Shown here: positions 42,997 through 51,489 of the stretch, piece after piece
How positions within the stretch are numbered: the first letter of the stretch is position 1
Layout: the number at the start of each line of letters is the position of its first letter
Source: Alloalcanivorax marinus
GTDB taxonomy: Bacteria > Pseudomonadota > Gammaproteobacteria > Pseudomonadales > Alcanivoracaceae
Direction of reading: 5' to 3'
Assembly: GCF_016785095.1 (NCBI RefSeq)
Contig: NZ_JAEKJB010000008.1
Location: 744,001-808,000, forward strand
DNA: 64,000 nt
Translations under genes and position numbers: made by a program
The notes under the pieces: model-generated
Seen by the model: the letters and a program-made list of their open reading frames with translations, nothing else
Database searches by the model: none
What the model was told of the DNA's origin: nothing

Positions 42997-44997
42997 TCAG
43001 GTCCAGCCGAACAGGCCATCCAGCAGGCCGCCGAGCAGGTCACCCAGGCCCGGAATGCCTTCCAACACGTCGGCAATCGGGTTGAGCAGCTGTTCCAGCA
43101 GGCCGTCATCGCCGGCCACCGCATCCAGCACGGTCACCAGGGGCTCGCCGAGGGCGGGAATCTGCGCCAGCAGATCACCCAGGGCCGGAATCAGGGCGCC
43201 ATTGTCGCCAATCAGACCGCCGAGCAGGTTTTCCAGGCCGGCTTCGCCTTCCAGGGCGCCGCCGTCCATCAACCCGCCGAGCAGGTTGGTGGTCAGCTCG
43301 CCGAGTACCGGTACCTGGCCGAGCAAATCGGTGGCCGGGCTGAGCAGATCACCGGGGTTGGACGGGTCCACGCCACCTTCACCGCCCAACAGGGTGCCGA
43401 GCACCTGGTTAAGCAGATCGCCGGCCACCGGCAGCTGCTCCAGGGCGTCGGTGAGCGCGGCCAGGGGGTCGCCGCCTTCACCGCCGCCGGTGGCGTCCAG
43501 GAGGGTCGCGATCAGGGGGTTGAGCAGGTCGCCCAGCACCGGCACCTGGCCGACCAGGTCACCGATTTGCCCGAGCTGGTCGCTGGCCGAGGTCAGGCAG
43601 GTAAGCGGGTCGCCGGACTCGCAGTTCACCGCGCCCAGCAATTGGCCGACCAGCGGGCCGAGTACCGGCACCTGATCAAGCAGTTCCTGCACCGGGGCGC
43701 TGAGCTGGCTCAAGTCGCCGCTAGTCAGGGCCGCGGCCAGCGCTTCCAGGTCGAGCTGATCCAGGGGCAGGCCGCCGCTGTCGCCACCGGCCAGACCATT
43801 GAGCAGATCGCCCAGCACCGGTACCTCGGCCACCAGTTCCGGCAGGCCTTGAAGCTGTTCGAGCAGGGCGAACAAGGGGTTGGCGTCTCCGCCACCACCG
43901 CCGGCCAGGGCATCGCCGATCAGATCACCAAGCACCGGAATATTGGCCAGTAGCCCGGGCAGGGTTTCCAGCAGGTCCAGGTTGCCCGGGTCGGTTTCGA
44001 TGGCGCCCATCAGGCTGTTGACCAGTTCGCCCACCACCGGCACGCCACCCAGGGCATCGGTGACCGGCGCCAGCAATTCACCGGACGCCAGCAGACAGGT
44101 CAGCGGGTCGGCGGTATCACCGCAGATTTCGTCCACGCCGGGCAGGCCACTGAGGTTGAGCACCGAACCCACGCCCTGCAGCACTTCGGTGACACAGGCC
44201 TGAGGATCGAACTCGCCTTCGTTGCTGGCCACCGGGCAGACCGCGGTGGACAAGGTGTTGGCGGTGGTGATCAGCAGTTCGCCGCTGGCCAGGTTGTTGG
44301 CCACGCCGGTCAGGCAGGTCTGCGGATTCAGAGCATCCTCGCAACCGAGCACGGTAAACACGCTCTGCAGGGTTTCCGGCGTGGTTTCCAGCACGTCCAC
44401 CACGCAGGTCACCGGGTTGTCCGCGTCCGGGCACAGCTCCTGGGTCACCGGGCTGGTGCCATCAAGCAGGCCGGTGATGGTGTCCTTCAGGTAAACGGTG
44501 CTTTCCATCACACAGTTGGGCAGGAACTCCACGTCCGCCAGGCTCTCCACCAAGGCGGTGTCGGTGCCGGCGACGGTATCCGCGCACACCAGGCCGAGCA
44601 GGTTGTCGTTGCCCAGGGAAATGTTCTCCAGCGCTTCGTTCTCGCAGGTCACGGTGTCGATGGCGTTGCCCAGGGGCACGTCCAGCACGGTGCCCGGGCA
44701 AACCGAGGCGGTGAAATGGTTGCTGGTGTCGATCAGGGACAGCGCTTCGGCCTGTTCCTCGTCGTCCAGACCGTCGTCGGGGTCGCCAGGCTCATCCGGA
44801 TTGTCCGGGTCGTCGGGGTTATCCGGATTGTCGGGGTTATCCGGATTATCGGGATTGTCCGGGGTGTTCGGCGTTTCCGAGCTTCCGCCGCCGCCGTTGT
44901 CGCTGGGGCCGCCACTGCTGCCGCCACCGCCACCACAGGCGGCCAACGCCGCCACCATGAGAATCAGTAATAGTTGTTTAGCCAGTGAGCTGACCAT
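42997..44997 (-). CDS. Large lipoprotein with PDN linker and about ten PVLGDLL-type repeats
   Basis: A 666-residue exported lipoprotein: lipobox LAAC, Gly/Ser run, an acidic linker of tandem P-D-N triplets (about 40-75), a middle domain with spaced cysteines (about 90-310), and a long C-terminal region. There the motif (I/V)P(V/A)LG(D/E)L(L/V) recurs about ten times at 25-50 residue spacing, separated by Gly/Asp-rich loops. The repeats look like amphipathic helical hairpins. The ATG at 44997 has GGAGG 8 nt upstream; the ATG at 45012 overlaps that site and is not the start. I recognise no named family. Confidence 0.82.
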   Translation of the reverse strand: MVSSLAKQLLLILMVAALAACGGGGGSSGGPSDNGGGGSSETPNTPDNPDNPDNPDNPDNPDDPDNPDEPGDPDDGLDDEEQAEALSLIDTSNHFTASVCPGTVLDVPLGNAIDTVTCENEALENISLGNDNLLGLVCADTVAGTDTALVESLADVEFLPNCVMESTVYLKDTITGLLDGTSPVTQELCPDADNPVTCVVDVLETTPETLQSVFTVLGCEDALNPQTCLTGVANNLASGELLITTANTLSTAVCPVASNEGEFDPQACVTEVLQGVGSVLNLSGLPGVDEICGDTADPLTCLLASGELLAPVTDALGGVPVVGELVNSLMGAIETDPGNLDLLETLPGLLANIPVLGDLIGDALAGGGGGDANPLFALLEQLQGLPELVAEVPVLGDLLNGLAGGDSGGLPLDQLDLEALAAALTSGDLSQLSAPVQELLDQVPVLGPLVGQLLGAVNCESGDPLTCLTSASDQLGQIGDLVGQVPVLGDLLNPLIATLLDATGGGEGGDPLAALTDALEQLPVAGDLLNQVLGTLLGGEGGVDPSNPGDLLSPATDLLGQVPVLGELTTNLLGGLMDGGALEGEAGLENLLGGLIGDNGALIPALGDLLAQIPALGEPLVTVLDAVAGDDGLLEQLLNPIADVLEGIPGLGDLLGGLLDGLFGWT
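44792..44866 (-). repeat. Tandem 9-bp codon repeat encoding Pro-Asp-Asn
   Basis: Within the lipoprotein gene, units of the type CCGGATTGT/CGGGGTTAT (minus strand encoding P-D-N) repeat about eight times with small changes. Unit length is a multiple of three, so slippage would change linker length without a frameshift. Confidence 0.85.
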
Positions 44998-45012
44998 GTT
45001 TCCACCCTCCAT

Positions 45013-45290
45013 GAAAGGAATCCATCGCCTGACGCCCCACGCGCCGGTAATGCATGAATGGAATGTACAAAGGGTGGCTATGAAACTATGTAGACCGTGC
45101 TTTAAGAGCTGTTACGGGGGCACTCAACCGCAACATAAGGAAACCGGACGGTGTGCGGCGTGTAACAATTTTGTCGTCTTTTACGATCCGATCGGGCCAA
45201 AATATTATGACGTGCTGAAGAATCCCTTCTTTATAACCATTTTCGTGTTAAGGCATCACCCATTCTGGCACTGTCGTGCAACCACAATCG
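45013..45290. other. AT-richer intergenic region upstream of the repetitive lipoprotein
   Basis: About 278 bp between two leftward genes, clearly lower in GC than its flanks (notably 45050-45110 and 45160-45255). It probably contains the lipoprotein promoter, possibly with regulatory sites. No coding frame with a ribosome site is convincing. Confidence 0.5.
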
Positions 45291-45346
45291 CCGCGTCATG
45301 AAAAACGGCGCCCGGGAAGCCCCGGGCGCCGTTTTTCATGACGCGG
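45291..45346 (-). terminator. Long perfect-palindrome terminator after the peroxiredoxin gene
   Basis: A 26-bp arm (CCGCGTCATGAAAAAC then GGCGCCCGGG) is repeated in perfect inversion around a 4-nt AAGC loop. Each arm carries an internal run of five A or T, so a shorter GC-rich hairpin followed by T5 forms in either direction. It lies 10 nt past the peroxiredoxin stop. Confidence 0.88.
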
Positions 45347-45355
45347 CCGTGGCGC

Positions 45356-45829
45356 TCAGAGCTGCTTGAGCACGGTCTCGGCGCTGCTCTCTTCCACGCC
45401 CTTGGCGTCCACGCCCAGGTATTCCACCACGCCATCGTTGGCGATCAGCGCGAAACGCTTACAGCGCAGGCCCAGGCCCGCGCCGGAGGCGTCCAGCTCC
45501 AGGCCCAGGGCCTTCGTCAGCTCGGCGTTGCCGTCCGCCAGCATGGTGATTTTCTCGGCGTTCTGGTTGTCCTGCCAGGCGCCCATCACGAAGGCATCGT
45601 TCACCGCCATGCAGGCGATGGCATCGGCCTTCTGCAGAATTTCGTCGGCGTGCACCACGAAGCCGGGCATATGGGTGTTGGAACAGCCCGGGGTGAACGC
45701 GCCGGGCACCGCGAACAGCACCACCCTGCGGCCTTTGAAGAACTCACCGGTGGACAGATCCTCCGGGCCCTGGGCGCCGTTGGTCTTGATGGTCACGTCG
45801 GGGAGTTTGTCGCCTACGGCAATGGTCAT
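45356..45829 (-). CDS. Peroxiredoxin, Prx5/AhpE-like hybrid type
   Basis: A 157-residue thiol peroxidase of the Prx5 family. The peroxidatic Cys sits in PGAFTPGCSNTHMPGF, with a second Cys in LGLRCKRFALI that could act in resolution. No signal peptide. The ATG at 45829 (MTIAVGDKLPDVTI) gives the normal length; the longer frame to 46120 runs into non-coding and remnant sequence. It reduces hydroperoxides at the expense of a thiol partner such as glutathione or glutaredoxin. Confidence 0.93.
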   Translation of the reverse strand: MTIAVGDKLPDVTIKTNGAQGPEDLSTGEFFKGRRVVLFAVPGAFTPGCSNTHMPGFVVHADEILQKADAIACMAVNDAFVMGAWQDNQNAEKITMLADGNAELTKALGLELDASGAGLGLRCKRFALIANDGVVEYLGVDAKGVEESSAETVLKQL

Positions 45830-45929
45830 GGTCGTGTCCTGTGGTTTGCGGAAAAGGACCTCGAATGTACCAGACCCGGGCCCGCCGCGCCGAGCCCGGC
45901 CAGCCGTCCAGGCGGAGCCCGCAACGTAA

Positions 45930-46067
45930 AAGAGTGTTGCCGTTGGCGCCACCGGCCATATCACCCCGGAGCAGGCCGCCCATCGCCTGGTGCAGCGCAT
46001 GGACGAGCTGAACCTGGACAACACCGGCACCTTCTTGCACTCCGACGGCTCGGTGCTGCCCTGGTGA
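45930..46067 (+). pseudogene. Remnant C-terminus of a short-chain dehydrogenase
   Basis: The plus-strand frame ending at the TGA 46065-46067 reads TGHITPEQAAHRLVQRMDEL then LNLDNTGTFLHSDGSVLPW, which matches the usual C-terminal tail of SDR enzymes (a Pro-Glu-xx-Ala helix and a D-G-x-x-L-P-W end). An in-frame TAA at 45927 and the absence of any upstream SDR sequence show that only about 45 codons remain. The rest was probably deleted when the adjacent peroxiredoxin segment was joined. Confidence 0.7.
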
Positions 46068-46153
46068 AAATCATACCGACCGGGAATATTTCGCTGATTG
46101 CATGTCCCGTAGGCGAACATTTTCCCGATCGGTAATTTTCCGGACTGGCTGGG

Positions 46154-48241
46154 CTAGCGCCGGCGGCGCAGCAGGCCGGCCACGGCCATGACCAGGAACG
46201 GCAGCCAGGACCAGGGGCCGGCGGCGCCGCCGCTGCCGCCACCGCCGCCCATGGAAGCGCGCGGTTGCTGGAACATGGGCTGGCTCTGGTCGGCCCGGTT
46301 GGAGGCCGGCGCGCTGGCTTCGCGGCGGGCCTTGGCGAGCCGCTCGAGATCGCGGCGGTCGGCGTTGCGGCGCTCGATGCCGTATGTCTCGAACACCTCA
46401 TCGCGCAGCACCACCATGGAGGTGTAATCGGTGACCAGGCCGTACTCCAGAGCCAGGTCGGTGATGGCGTCCTCCAGGTCGGCGTCGGCGCCGAAGTTAT
46501 CCCGTTCCCGGGCCAGATCCTGGATGGTGGCGTAGGCCCACAGCCGTTCCAGTTCCGGGTTGTCGCCGCCCTCTTTCGGGAAGGTGAAGCGGCTTCGGTA
46601 TTGCCGTTCCTGGCCGCCCACCCGGGTGTTCAGGGTCACATCCGCCGGGCCGTCGCCCCAGTAATGCCCCATCACCACGATGCGCTCGCCCCGGTAAACG
46701 GAGCCGATGCGCGCCGGTGTACGGTCGGCGGTTTTCACGCCGTCGATGTCCAGGCGCACGTCGTTCATGGCCTGGTGGGTGAGCTTGCCGGTGGCCTGCA
46801 TCAGCCGGCCAACAATGTCATCGCTGTTGGAGACGCTCAGGGCAAAGCCGTTGCTGGCATCGGTGAGCGCGGTGAGCAGGGGACGGTTGGCGCTGTTGCC
46901 CATGATGAAGGTAAACAGGCGAACATCCCGCTTATCGAGCAGTTCCAGGAAGCGCTTTTGCGCGGTGACGCCCACATTGGCGACGCCATCGGTGACCAGC
47001 ACGATGCCGGTGGGGCGGTCCGCGTCCAGGGACTTAAGGCCGCTTTTCAGGCCGTCGTACAGGTTGGTGCCGCCGGAAGACTGCAGGCCGGCCACCCGCT
47101 TCACGTAGTCGTTCACCGCCTCCGGCGTCACCGCCACAAAGCCGTTGGTGAGCTCCCGGGTACCATCGTTGAACAGCACGATGCGGAAGCGGTCCTCCGG
47201 GCGAAGGCGGCCCAGGGCCTTGCCGACGCCGTCCGCCAGGGTGGCCAGCTTGCCGGCCATGGAACCGGACACGTCGAGCACGAACACCCAGTCGCGGCCA
47301 CCGCTGACCGGCGGCAGATCATCACCGGGGGTCAGGCTCATCATGAAGGTACCCCGGTCCGAGCCCGGCGCCTTGTAGGCCACCAGATCCACGGTGCCTG
47401 GCAGGTCCTTCGGGTGGCGCCAGTAGACCACGACGTCCCGATCCAGCTGGAACGCCGGCTTGCCGTCGCCGGCGGCGGTTTCCCGCTCGGCGCCTTGCTC
47501 CATGCCCTGCTCTCTGGCCGCCCCCCCGGCTTGCGACGCAGCGGCCCGGTTGTCCAGGGTTACCCGCCATTGGCGCGGGCCCTGCTGGGTGATGGCGGCA
47601 CCGGGCTGGTCCGGCACCCGCACCGCCGCCACCGGATAGCCGGCGCGCAGGTTGAGAGTAAAGGTGAAGTGCTCCTCGACCCGTTCGTTGGCGGTCCAGA
47701 AGTCCAGTTGCCGCTGGTCCACCCCGCCCTCTTCCAGGGGATAAACGTAGCGGCCCACGCCGGTGTCCACCCCGGCGGGCTGCATGTAGACCAGCCGCAC
47801 CCGGGTGTCGCCGCCGGCGCGCACCGGGTTCACCAGCACATCGAACGCCTTGTACTCGTCCTTCTCGGTGAGTCCCGCTTCACGGCCGGCGGCTTTTTCC
47901 TGTTCATACACCTGGCGGGCCTTGTCCCGAGGCAGGACCTCACCGACCACCGGCTTGCCATCAATCCACACGGTGAACTCCGCCACCGTGCCCTTGGCCG
48001 GCACCGGGAAACGATAGTGGGCTTCCAGGTCCCGATCATTGGGGTTGTGGAACACCTGCTCCACTTCGGTAATGGCGTAGCCGTCTTCCACATCCACGGT
48101 GACATGCTGCTCACGCAGCTTCAGTGGCGGCACGCCGCCGTCCGTGGGGGTCATCAGGCCCGCCGCCTGGGCGGTGGCGGCGGCCAGCAGCAACACCAGT
48201 CCACCGGCCAGGCGCCGCGCCCAAGAGGTAAAGGAAACCAT
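46154..48241 (-). CDS. VIT and von Willebrand A domain surface protein with GlyGly-CTERM-like tail
   Basis: A 695-residue exported protein: signal peptide (ending TAQAAG, about residue 27), VIT domain (about 35-165, EVEQVFHNPNDRDLEAHYRFPVP), then a vWA domain with an intact metal site: DVSGSMAG (323-330), GGTNLYDG and VLVTDGVAN. The C-terminus is SMGGGGGSGGAAGPWSWLP, a hydrophobic stretch and RRRR, the layout of GlyGly-CTERM sorting signals cleaved by rhombosortase. It resembles proteins annotated as marine proteobacterial sortase targets. No sortase or rhombosortase gene is in the window. Confidence 0.88.
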   Translation of the reverse strand: MVSFTSWARRLAGGLVLLLAAATAQAAGLMTPTDGGVPPLKLREQHVTVDVEDGYAITEVEQVFHNPNDRDLEAHYRFPVPAKGTVAEFTVWIDGKPVVGEVLPRDKARQVYEQEKAAGREAGLTEKDEYKAFDVLVNPVRAGGDTRVRLVYMQPAGVDTGVGRYVYPLEEGGVDQRQLDFWTANERVEEHFTFTLNLRAGYPVAAVRVPDQPGAAITQQGPRQWRVTLDNRAAASQAGGAAREQGMEQGAERETAAGDGKPAFQLDRDVVVYWRHPKDLPGTVDLVAYKAPGSDRGTFMMSLTPGDDLPPVSGGRDWVFVLDVSGSMAGKLATLADGVGKALGRLRPEDRFRIVLFNDGTRELTNGFVAVTPEAVNDYVKRVAGLQSSGGTNLYDGLKSGLKSLDADRPTGIVLVTDGVANVGVTAQKRFLELLDKRDVRLFTFIMGNSANRPLLTALTDASNGFALSVSNSDDIVGRLMQATGKLTHQAMNDVRLDIDGVKTADRTPARIGSVYRGERIVVMGHYWGDGPADVTLNTRVGGQERQYRSRFTFPKEGGDNPELERLWAYATIQDLARERDNFGADADLEDAITDLALEYGLVTDYTSMVVLRDEVFETYGIERRNADRRDLERLAKARREASAPASNRADQSQPMFQQPRASMGGGGGSGGAAGPWSWLPFLVMAVAGLLRRRR

Positions 48242-48260
48242 GCCGTTCTCCTGTAGTTAT

Positions 48261-48313
48261 TAAACGCCGTTCAATTGATACAGGAGAAGTCACCTTTTAC
48301 TAAACACTGTTCA
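48261..48313. promoter_or_regulatory. Two repeated operator-like sites upstream of the VIT/vWA gene
   Basis: TAAACGCCGTTCA (48261-48273) and TAAACACTGTTCA (48301-48313) are identical at 11 of 13 positions, are near-palindromic (TGAAC...GTTTA on the other strand) and start exactly 40 bp apart. The pattern resembles TetR-family operators. Both lie within 75 bp of the vWA start, and the -10/-35 elements are likely among them. No TetR gene is adjacent. Confidence 0.5.
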
Positions 48314-48414
48314 TTAACAGGATGTGTCACCGGGTGTTCAACAGCCGGCCCGTTGGCCGGCGCCGGCGGCGCCCGTTACCATTGCCGCCCACGACGGACC
48401 GCCCCCTGGAGCCC

Positions 48415-50766
48415 ATGAGCCACGCCGACACCCTGCCCATCGACCCGCTCAAGGAGCGCTTCCTGGACGCCCTGGACCAGGGCCCGGTGGTGGTATCCGC
48501 CGCCACCGGCTCCGGCAAGTCCACCCGGCTGCCGGTGTGGGCGATGGCGCGCGGCCCGGTGCTGGTGGTGGAACCCCGGCGAGTGGCCTGCACCGCCCTG
48601 GCGGGCTTCCTGGCCGGCCAGCGCGGCCAGGCCCCGGGCGACGAAGTGGGCTATGCGGTGCGCTTCGACCAGGCCTGCACGGACCGGACCCGGCTGGTAT
48701 TCGTGACCCCGGGTATCGCGCTGCGCTGGCTGCAGGAGGGGCGGCTGGCCCGGTTCACCACCATCATGCTGGATGAATTCCACGAACGGCGCTGGGACAC
48801 GGACCTGCTGCTCGCCCTGCTCAAACAGCACGGCGGCCACCGCCTGGTGGTCACCTCCGCCACCCTGGACGGCCCCGCCCTGGCCCGTTACCTGGCCGCC
48901 CCGGCGCTGCATTCCGAGGGCCGGGGTTACCCGGTGAGCGTCCACCACCACGCCGACAACGACCGCCGCATGCCCGATGCCCGCGACCTGCCCGCCCGGG
49001 TACGCGTGGCGGTACGCGACGGCCTGGTGGCGCGGGACGACGGCGACGTGCTGGTGTTCCTGCCCGGCCGTGGTGAAATCCAACGCACCGCCGCCGCCCT
49101 CGGCGACCTGAACGCGGACATTCTACCGCTGCATGCCGGCATCACCGGCGAGGCGCAGCGGCACGCCCTGACCCCGGGCCCCCGGCGCCGGGTGATCCTG
49201 GCCACCAACGTGGCGGAGACCTCGCTCACCATCCCTGGCGTCACCCTGGTGGTGGATGCCGGCCTGGAGCGCCGCACCCACCAGCGCAACGGCCGCACCG
49301 TGCTGTCGTTGACGCCGATTTCCCAGGCCAGCGCCGACCAGCGCCGGGGGCGGGCGGGCCGCACCGCGCCGGGCCGGGTGATCCGGCTGTGGGGCGAGAA
49401 CGCGCCCCTGGAGGCGCGCACGCCGCCGGAGATTCAGCGCGAGGAACTCGGCGAGCTGGTGCTGGCGGCGGCCTGCGCCGGTAGCCCGACGACGGCGCTG
49501 GATTTCCCCGACCCGCTACCGGCGCACACCCTGGAACGAGCCCGCCAGCAACTGCACCGGCTCGGTGCTCTGGACGACCACGACCTGGCCACGGAGCGCG
49601 GTCGGGCCCTGTTCGCCCTGCCGGTGGACACCTTCTTCGCGCACCTGATCGTGGCCATGCCGGACGCCACCGCCCGGGGTTTCATGGTGGACCTGGCCGC
49701 CGCCCTGAGCGCCCGCCAGCGGCCGCTCACCCTGCCCCGGGACGAGGACGGCCGCCGCGCCCTGGCGGACTGGGAGCCGCGCCCCTGCGACGCCACCACC
49801 CTGGTGCGGGCGGTGCGCCAGGCGCCGCCGGAGAGCCTCAAACCGAACCGGGCGGCCCGGGACGAAGCGCGCCAGCTCGCCACCCGGATGCGCGCCCTGC
49901 TCGATCTGCCCGCCCTGCCCGCCTCCCTGGACGAGGACGTGCCGGCGATCCTCGCCGCCGCCATCGCCGCCAATCCCCGGGCGGTGTTTCTACGCCGGGA
50001 AAAAGAACGCCGCCGGGACGCCATGGGCAACGGCGGCGAGGAAGTCCGCGTCGGTGAGGATTCCCGCTTCCCCGAGGACGCCGAGGCGGCCCTGGTGCTG
50101 GACAGCCACAGCCTGCCCGGCAAGGGCACCCGCCAAACCCTGACCCTGGCCACCTGCCTGGCGCCGGTGCCCGTGCTCGAGCTGGTAACCCAGGGCCTGG
50201 CGCAGCCGGAAACCGGCGACGTGGAATGGCACGGCGGCGAGCCGGTGGTGACCCGTCACTGGTGCTACGCCGGTCGGCGCATCCACACCGACACCACCCG
50301 CCCGGAGGGCGCCGCCGCCCGCCAGGTGCTCGCCCGCCTGATCCTGGACGGCGAATGCCTGGCCCCGGCCGGCGAACGGCTGATGGACGACCTGGACGCC
50401 TGGCGCCTGTACCTGGCCCTGGGCCACGATCAGGGAGAAGCCCCGGAACCAGCACCCTGGCTGGAACAACGCCTGGCGGAAATGGGAGTGGAAAGCCTGG
50501 ATGACCGTGCCCTCCTGGAACCGGAGGACCTGTGCTTCCCCGGCATCCCGGACTGGGAACGGGAGCGCTTCGACGAGAAGTACCCGCGCTTCGTGACGCT
50601 CAGCGATCTGAACATGCGGGTGCACTACCAAATTGCCCAACGGCGGGTGGAGTTGGAACACCAGAGCGGCAACCGCAAGGCCGCCCCACGCCGCTGGGAG
50701 CTGCCCGCCTGGTCCGGCTGGCGGGTGCGCTACCGCAAGGCCAGCCGGGTGGTGGACGTGGTGTGA
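48415..50766 (+). CDS. HrpB-like DEAH-type ATP-dependent helicase
   Basis: A 783-residue superfamily 2 helicase: motif I TGSGKST (31-37), motif II DEFH (120-123), motif III SATLD, motif V TNVAETSLTIPGVTLVVD and motif VI QRRGRAGR (about 310), then winged-helix and ratchet-like domains. The core resembles HrpB/DEAH RNA helicases, but the DEFH box and the C-terminus (ending WRVRYRKASRVVDVV) are unlike the standard HrpB tail. The ATG at 48415 with GGAG upstream is preferred to a longer frame from 48322. It stands alone, divergent from the vWA gene. Confidence 0.85.
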   Translation: MSHADTLPIDPLKERFLDALDQGPVVVSAATGSGKSTRLPVWAMARGPVLVVEPRRVACTALAGFLAGQRGQAPGDEVGYAVRFDQACTDRTRLVFVTPGIALRWLQEGRLARFTTIMLDEFHERRWDTDLLLALLKQHGGHRLVVTSATLDGPALARYLAAPALHSEGRGYPVSVHHHADNDRRMPDARDLPARVRVAVRDGLVARDDGDVLVFLPGRGEIQRTAAALGDLNADILPLHAGITGEAQRHALTPGPRRRVILATNVAETSLTIPGVTLVVDAGLERRTHQRNGRTVLSLTPISQASADQRRGRAGRTAPGRVIRLWGENAPLEARTPPEIQREELGELVLAAACAGSPTTALDFPDPLPAHTLERARQQLHRLGALDDHDLATERGRALFALPVDTFFAHLIVAMPDATARGFMVDLAAALSARQRPLTLPRDEDGRRALADWEPRPCDATTLVRAVRQAPPESLKPNRAARDEARQLATRMRALLDLPALPASLDEDVPAILAAAIAANPRAVFLRREKERRRDAMGNGGEEVRVGEDSRFPEDAEAALVLDSHSLPGKGTRQTLTLATCLAPVPVLELVTQGLAQPETGDVEWHGGEPVVTRHWCYAGRRIHTDTTRPEGAAARQVLARLILDGECLAPAGERLMDDLDAWRLYLALGHDQGEAPEPAPWLEQRLAEMGVESLDDRALLEPEDLCFPGIPDWERERFDEKYPRFVTLSDLNMRVHYQIAQRRVELEHQSGNRKAAPRRWELPAWSGWRVRYRKASRVVDVV

Positions 50767-50810
50767 GATGGTTTAATGATGGGGAACCGCGCCAAGCCCT
50801 CTGGATTTCT

Positions 50811-51473
50811 TCAAACAGCCGCTAGCGGATTCAGCTTCCAGGCCACCTGTACGAAAGAGGTGACGCCGGCTTCCTTGAAGCGGTCCTGGTTCTCGATGAC
50901 GTCCTGGCGGGACAGCTCCCGCAAGGTGTAGTGGTCCTGGTAGAGGCGGCGCACTTCCTCGGCGAACACCGGGAACGGCGGGCCGTCCATTTCCGCCGGG
51001 TCGTATTCGAAGGCGATCAGCAGTTGCGGCGCCGCGCCGGTGAGGGCGCGCAGGTGCGGCGCGTAGCGGGCACGCATGGCCTCGGGCAGGGCCACCAGGG
51101 CGGCACGGTCGTAAACCAGATCCACCGGGCCCAGTTGCTCGGCGGTGAGCTGGAACAGGTCGCCCTGGAACACGGTGAGTTCGCCGTGGCGCCAGCGCTG
51201 GCCGCCGGCCCAGTCGTCCACCTCCGGCGCCACGCCCAGCTCCTCGAACAACTGGCGCACCGCCAGCTCGCTGAGCTCGGCGCCCACCACCCGGTGGCCC
51301 TGGGCCAGCAGCCAGCCCATGTCCAGTGTCTTGCCGCACAGCGGCACGAACACCCGGGCCCCTTCCGCCAGGTCAAAGGCCGGCAGGTTGCGCTTGAGCA
51401 CCGGGTTCACGAACGGCAGGTGAAAACCCAACTCCTGCTTTTGCCATTTGTCTTTCCAGAACGCTGATTCCAT
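50811..51473 (-). CDS. tpm: Thiopurine S-methyltransferase
   Basis: A 220-residue SAM-dependent methyltransferase: N-terminal FWKDKWQKQELGFHLPFVNP, SAM motif RVFVPLCGKTLDMGWLLAQGHRVVGAELS, then VDLVYDRAALVALP. These are hallmarks of bacterial TPMT, which methylates thiopurines and metalloids such as selenium or tellurium compounds. It lies 16 nt downstream of a membrane-protein gene that follows polA, all leftward. Confidence 0.94.
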   Translation of the reverse strand: MESAFWKDKWQKQELGFHLPFVNPVLKRNLPAFDLAEGARVFVPLCGKTLDMGWLLAQGHRVVGAELSELAVRQLFEELGVAPEVDDWAGGQRWRHGELTVFQGDLFQLTAEQLGPVDLVYDRAALVALPEAMRARYAPHLRALTGAAPQLLIAFEYDPAEMDGPPFPVFAEEVRRLYQDHYTLRELSRQDVIENQDRFKEAGVTSFVQVAWKLNPLAAV

Positions 51474-51489
51474 GGGGTCTCCAGGTGAG

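Noticed and set aside
43000..44000. CRISPR-like or tandem DNA array
   Set aside because: The periodicity comes from a repeated protein motif in an intact reading frame; unit lengths and sequences vary and there are no constant repeats with spacers.
46265..48256. A 663-codon plus-strand open frame opposite the VIT/vWA gene
   Set aside because: Antisense shadow; composition is His/Gly/Val-rich, with no motifs, while the opposite strand has intact VIT and MIDAS motifs.
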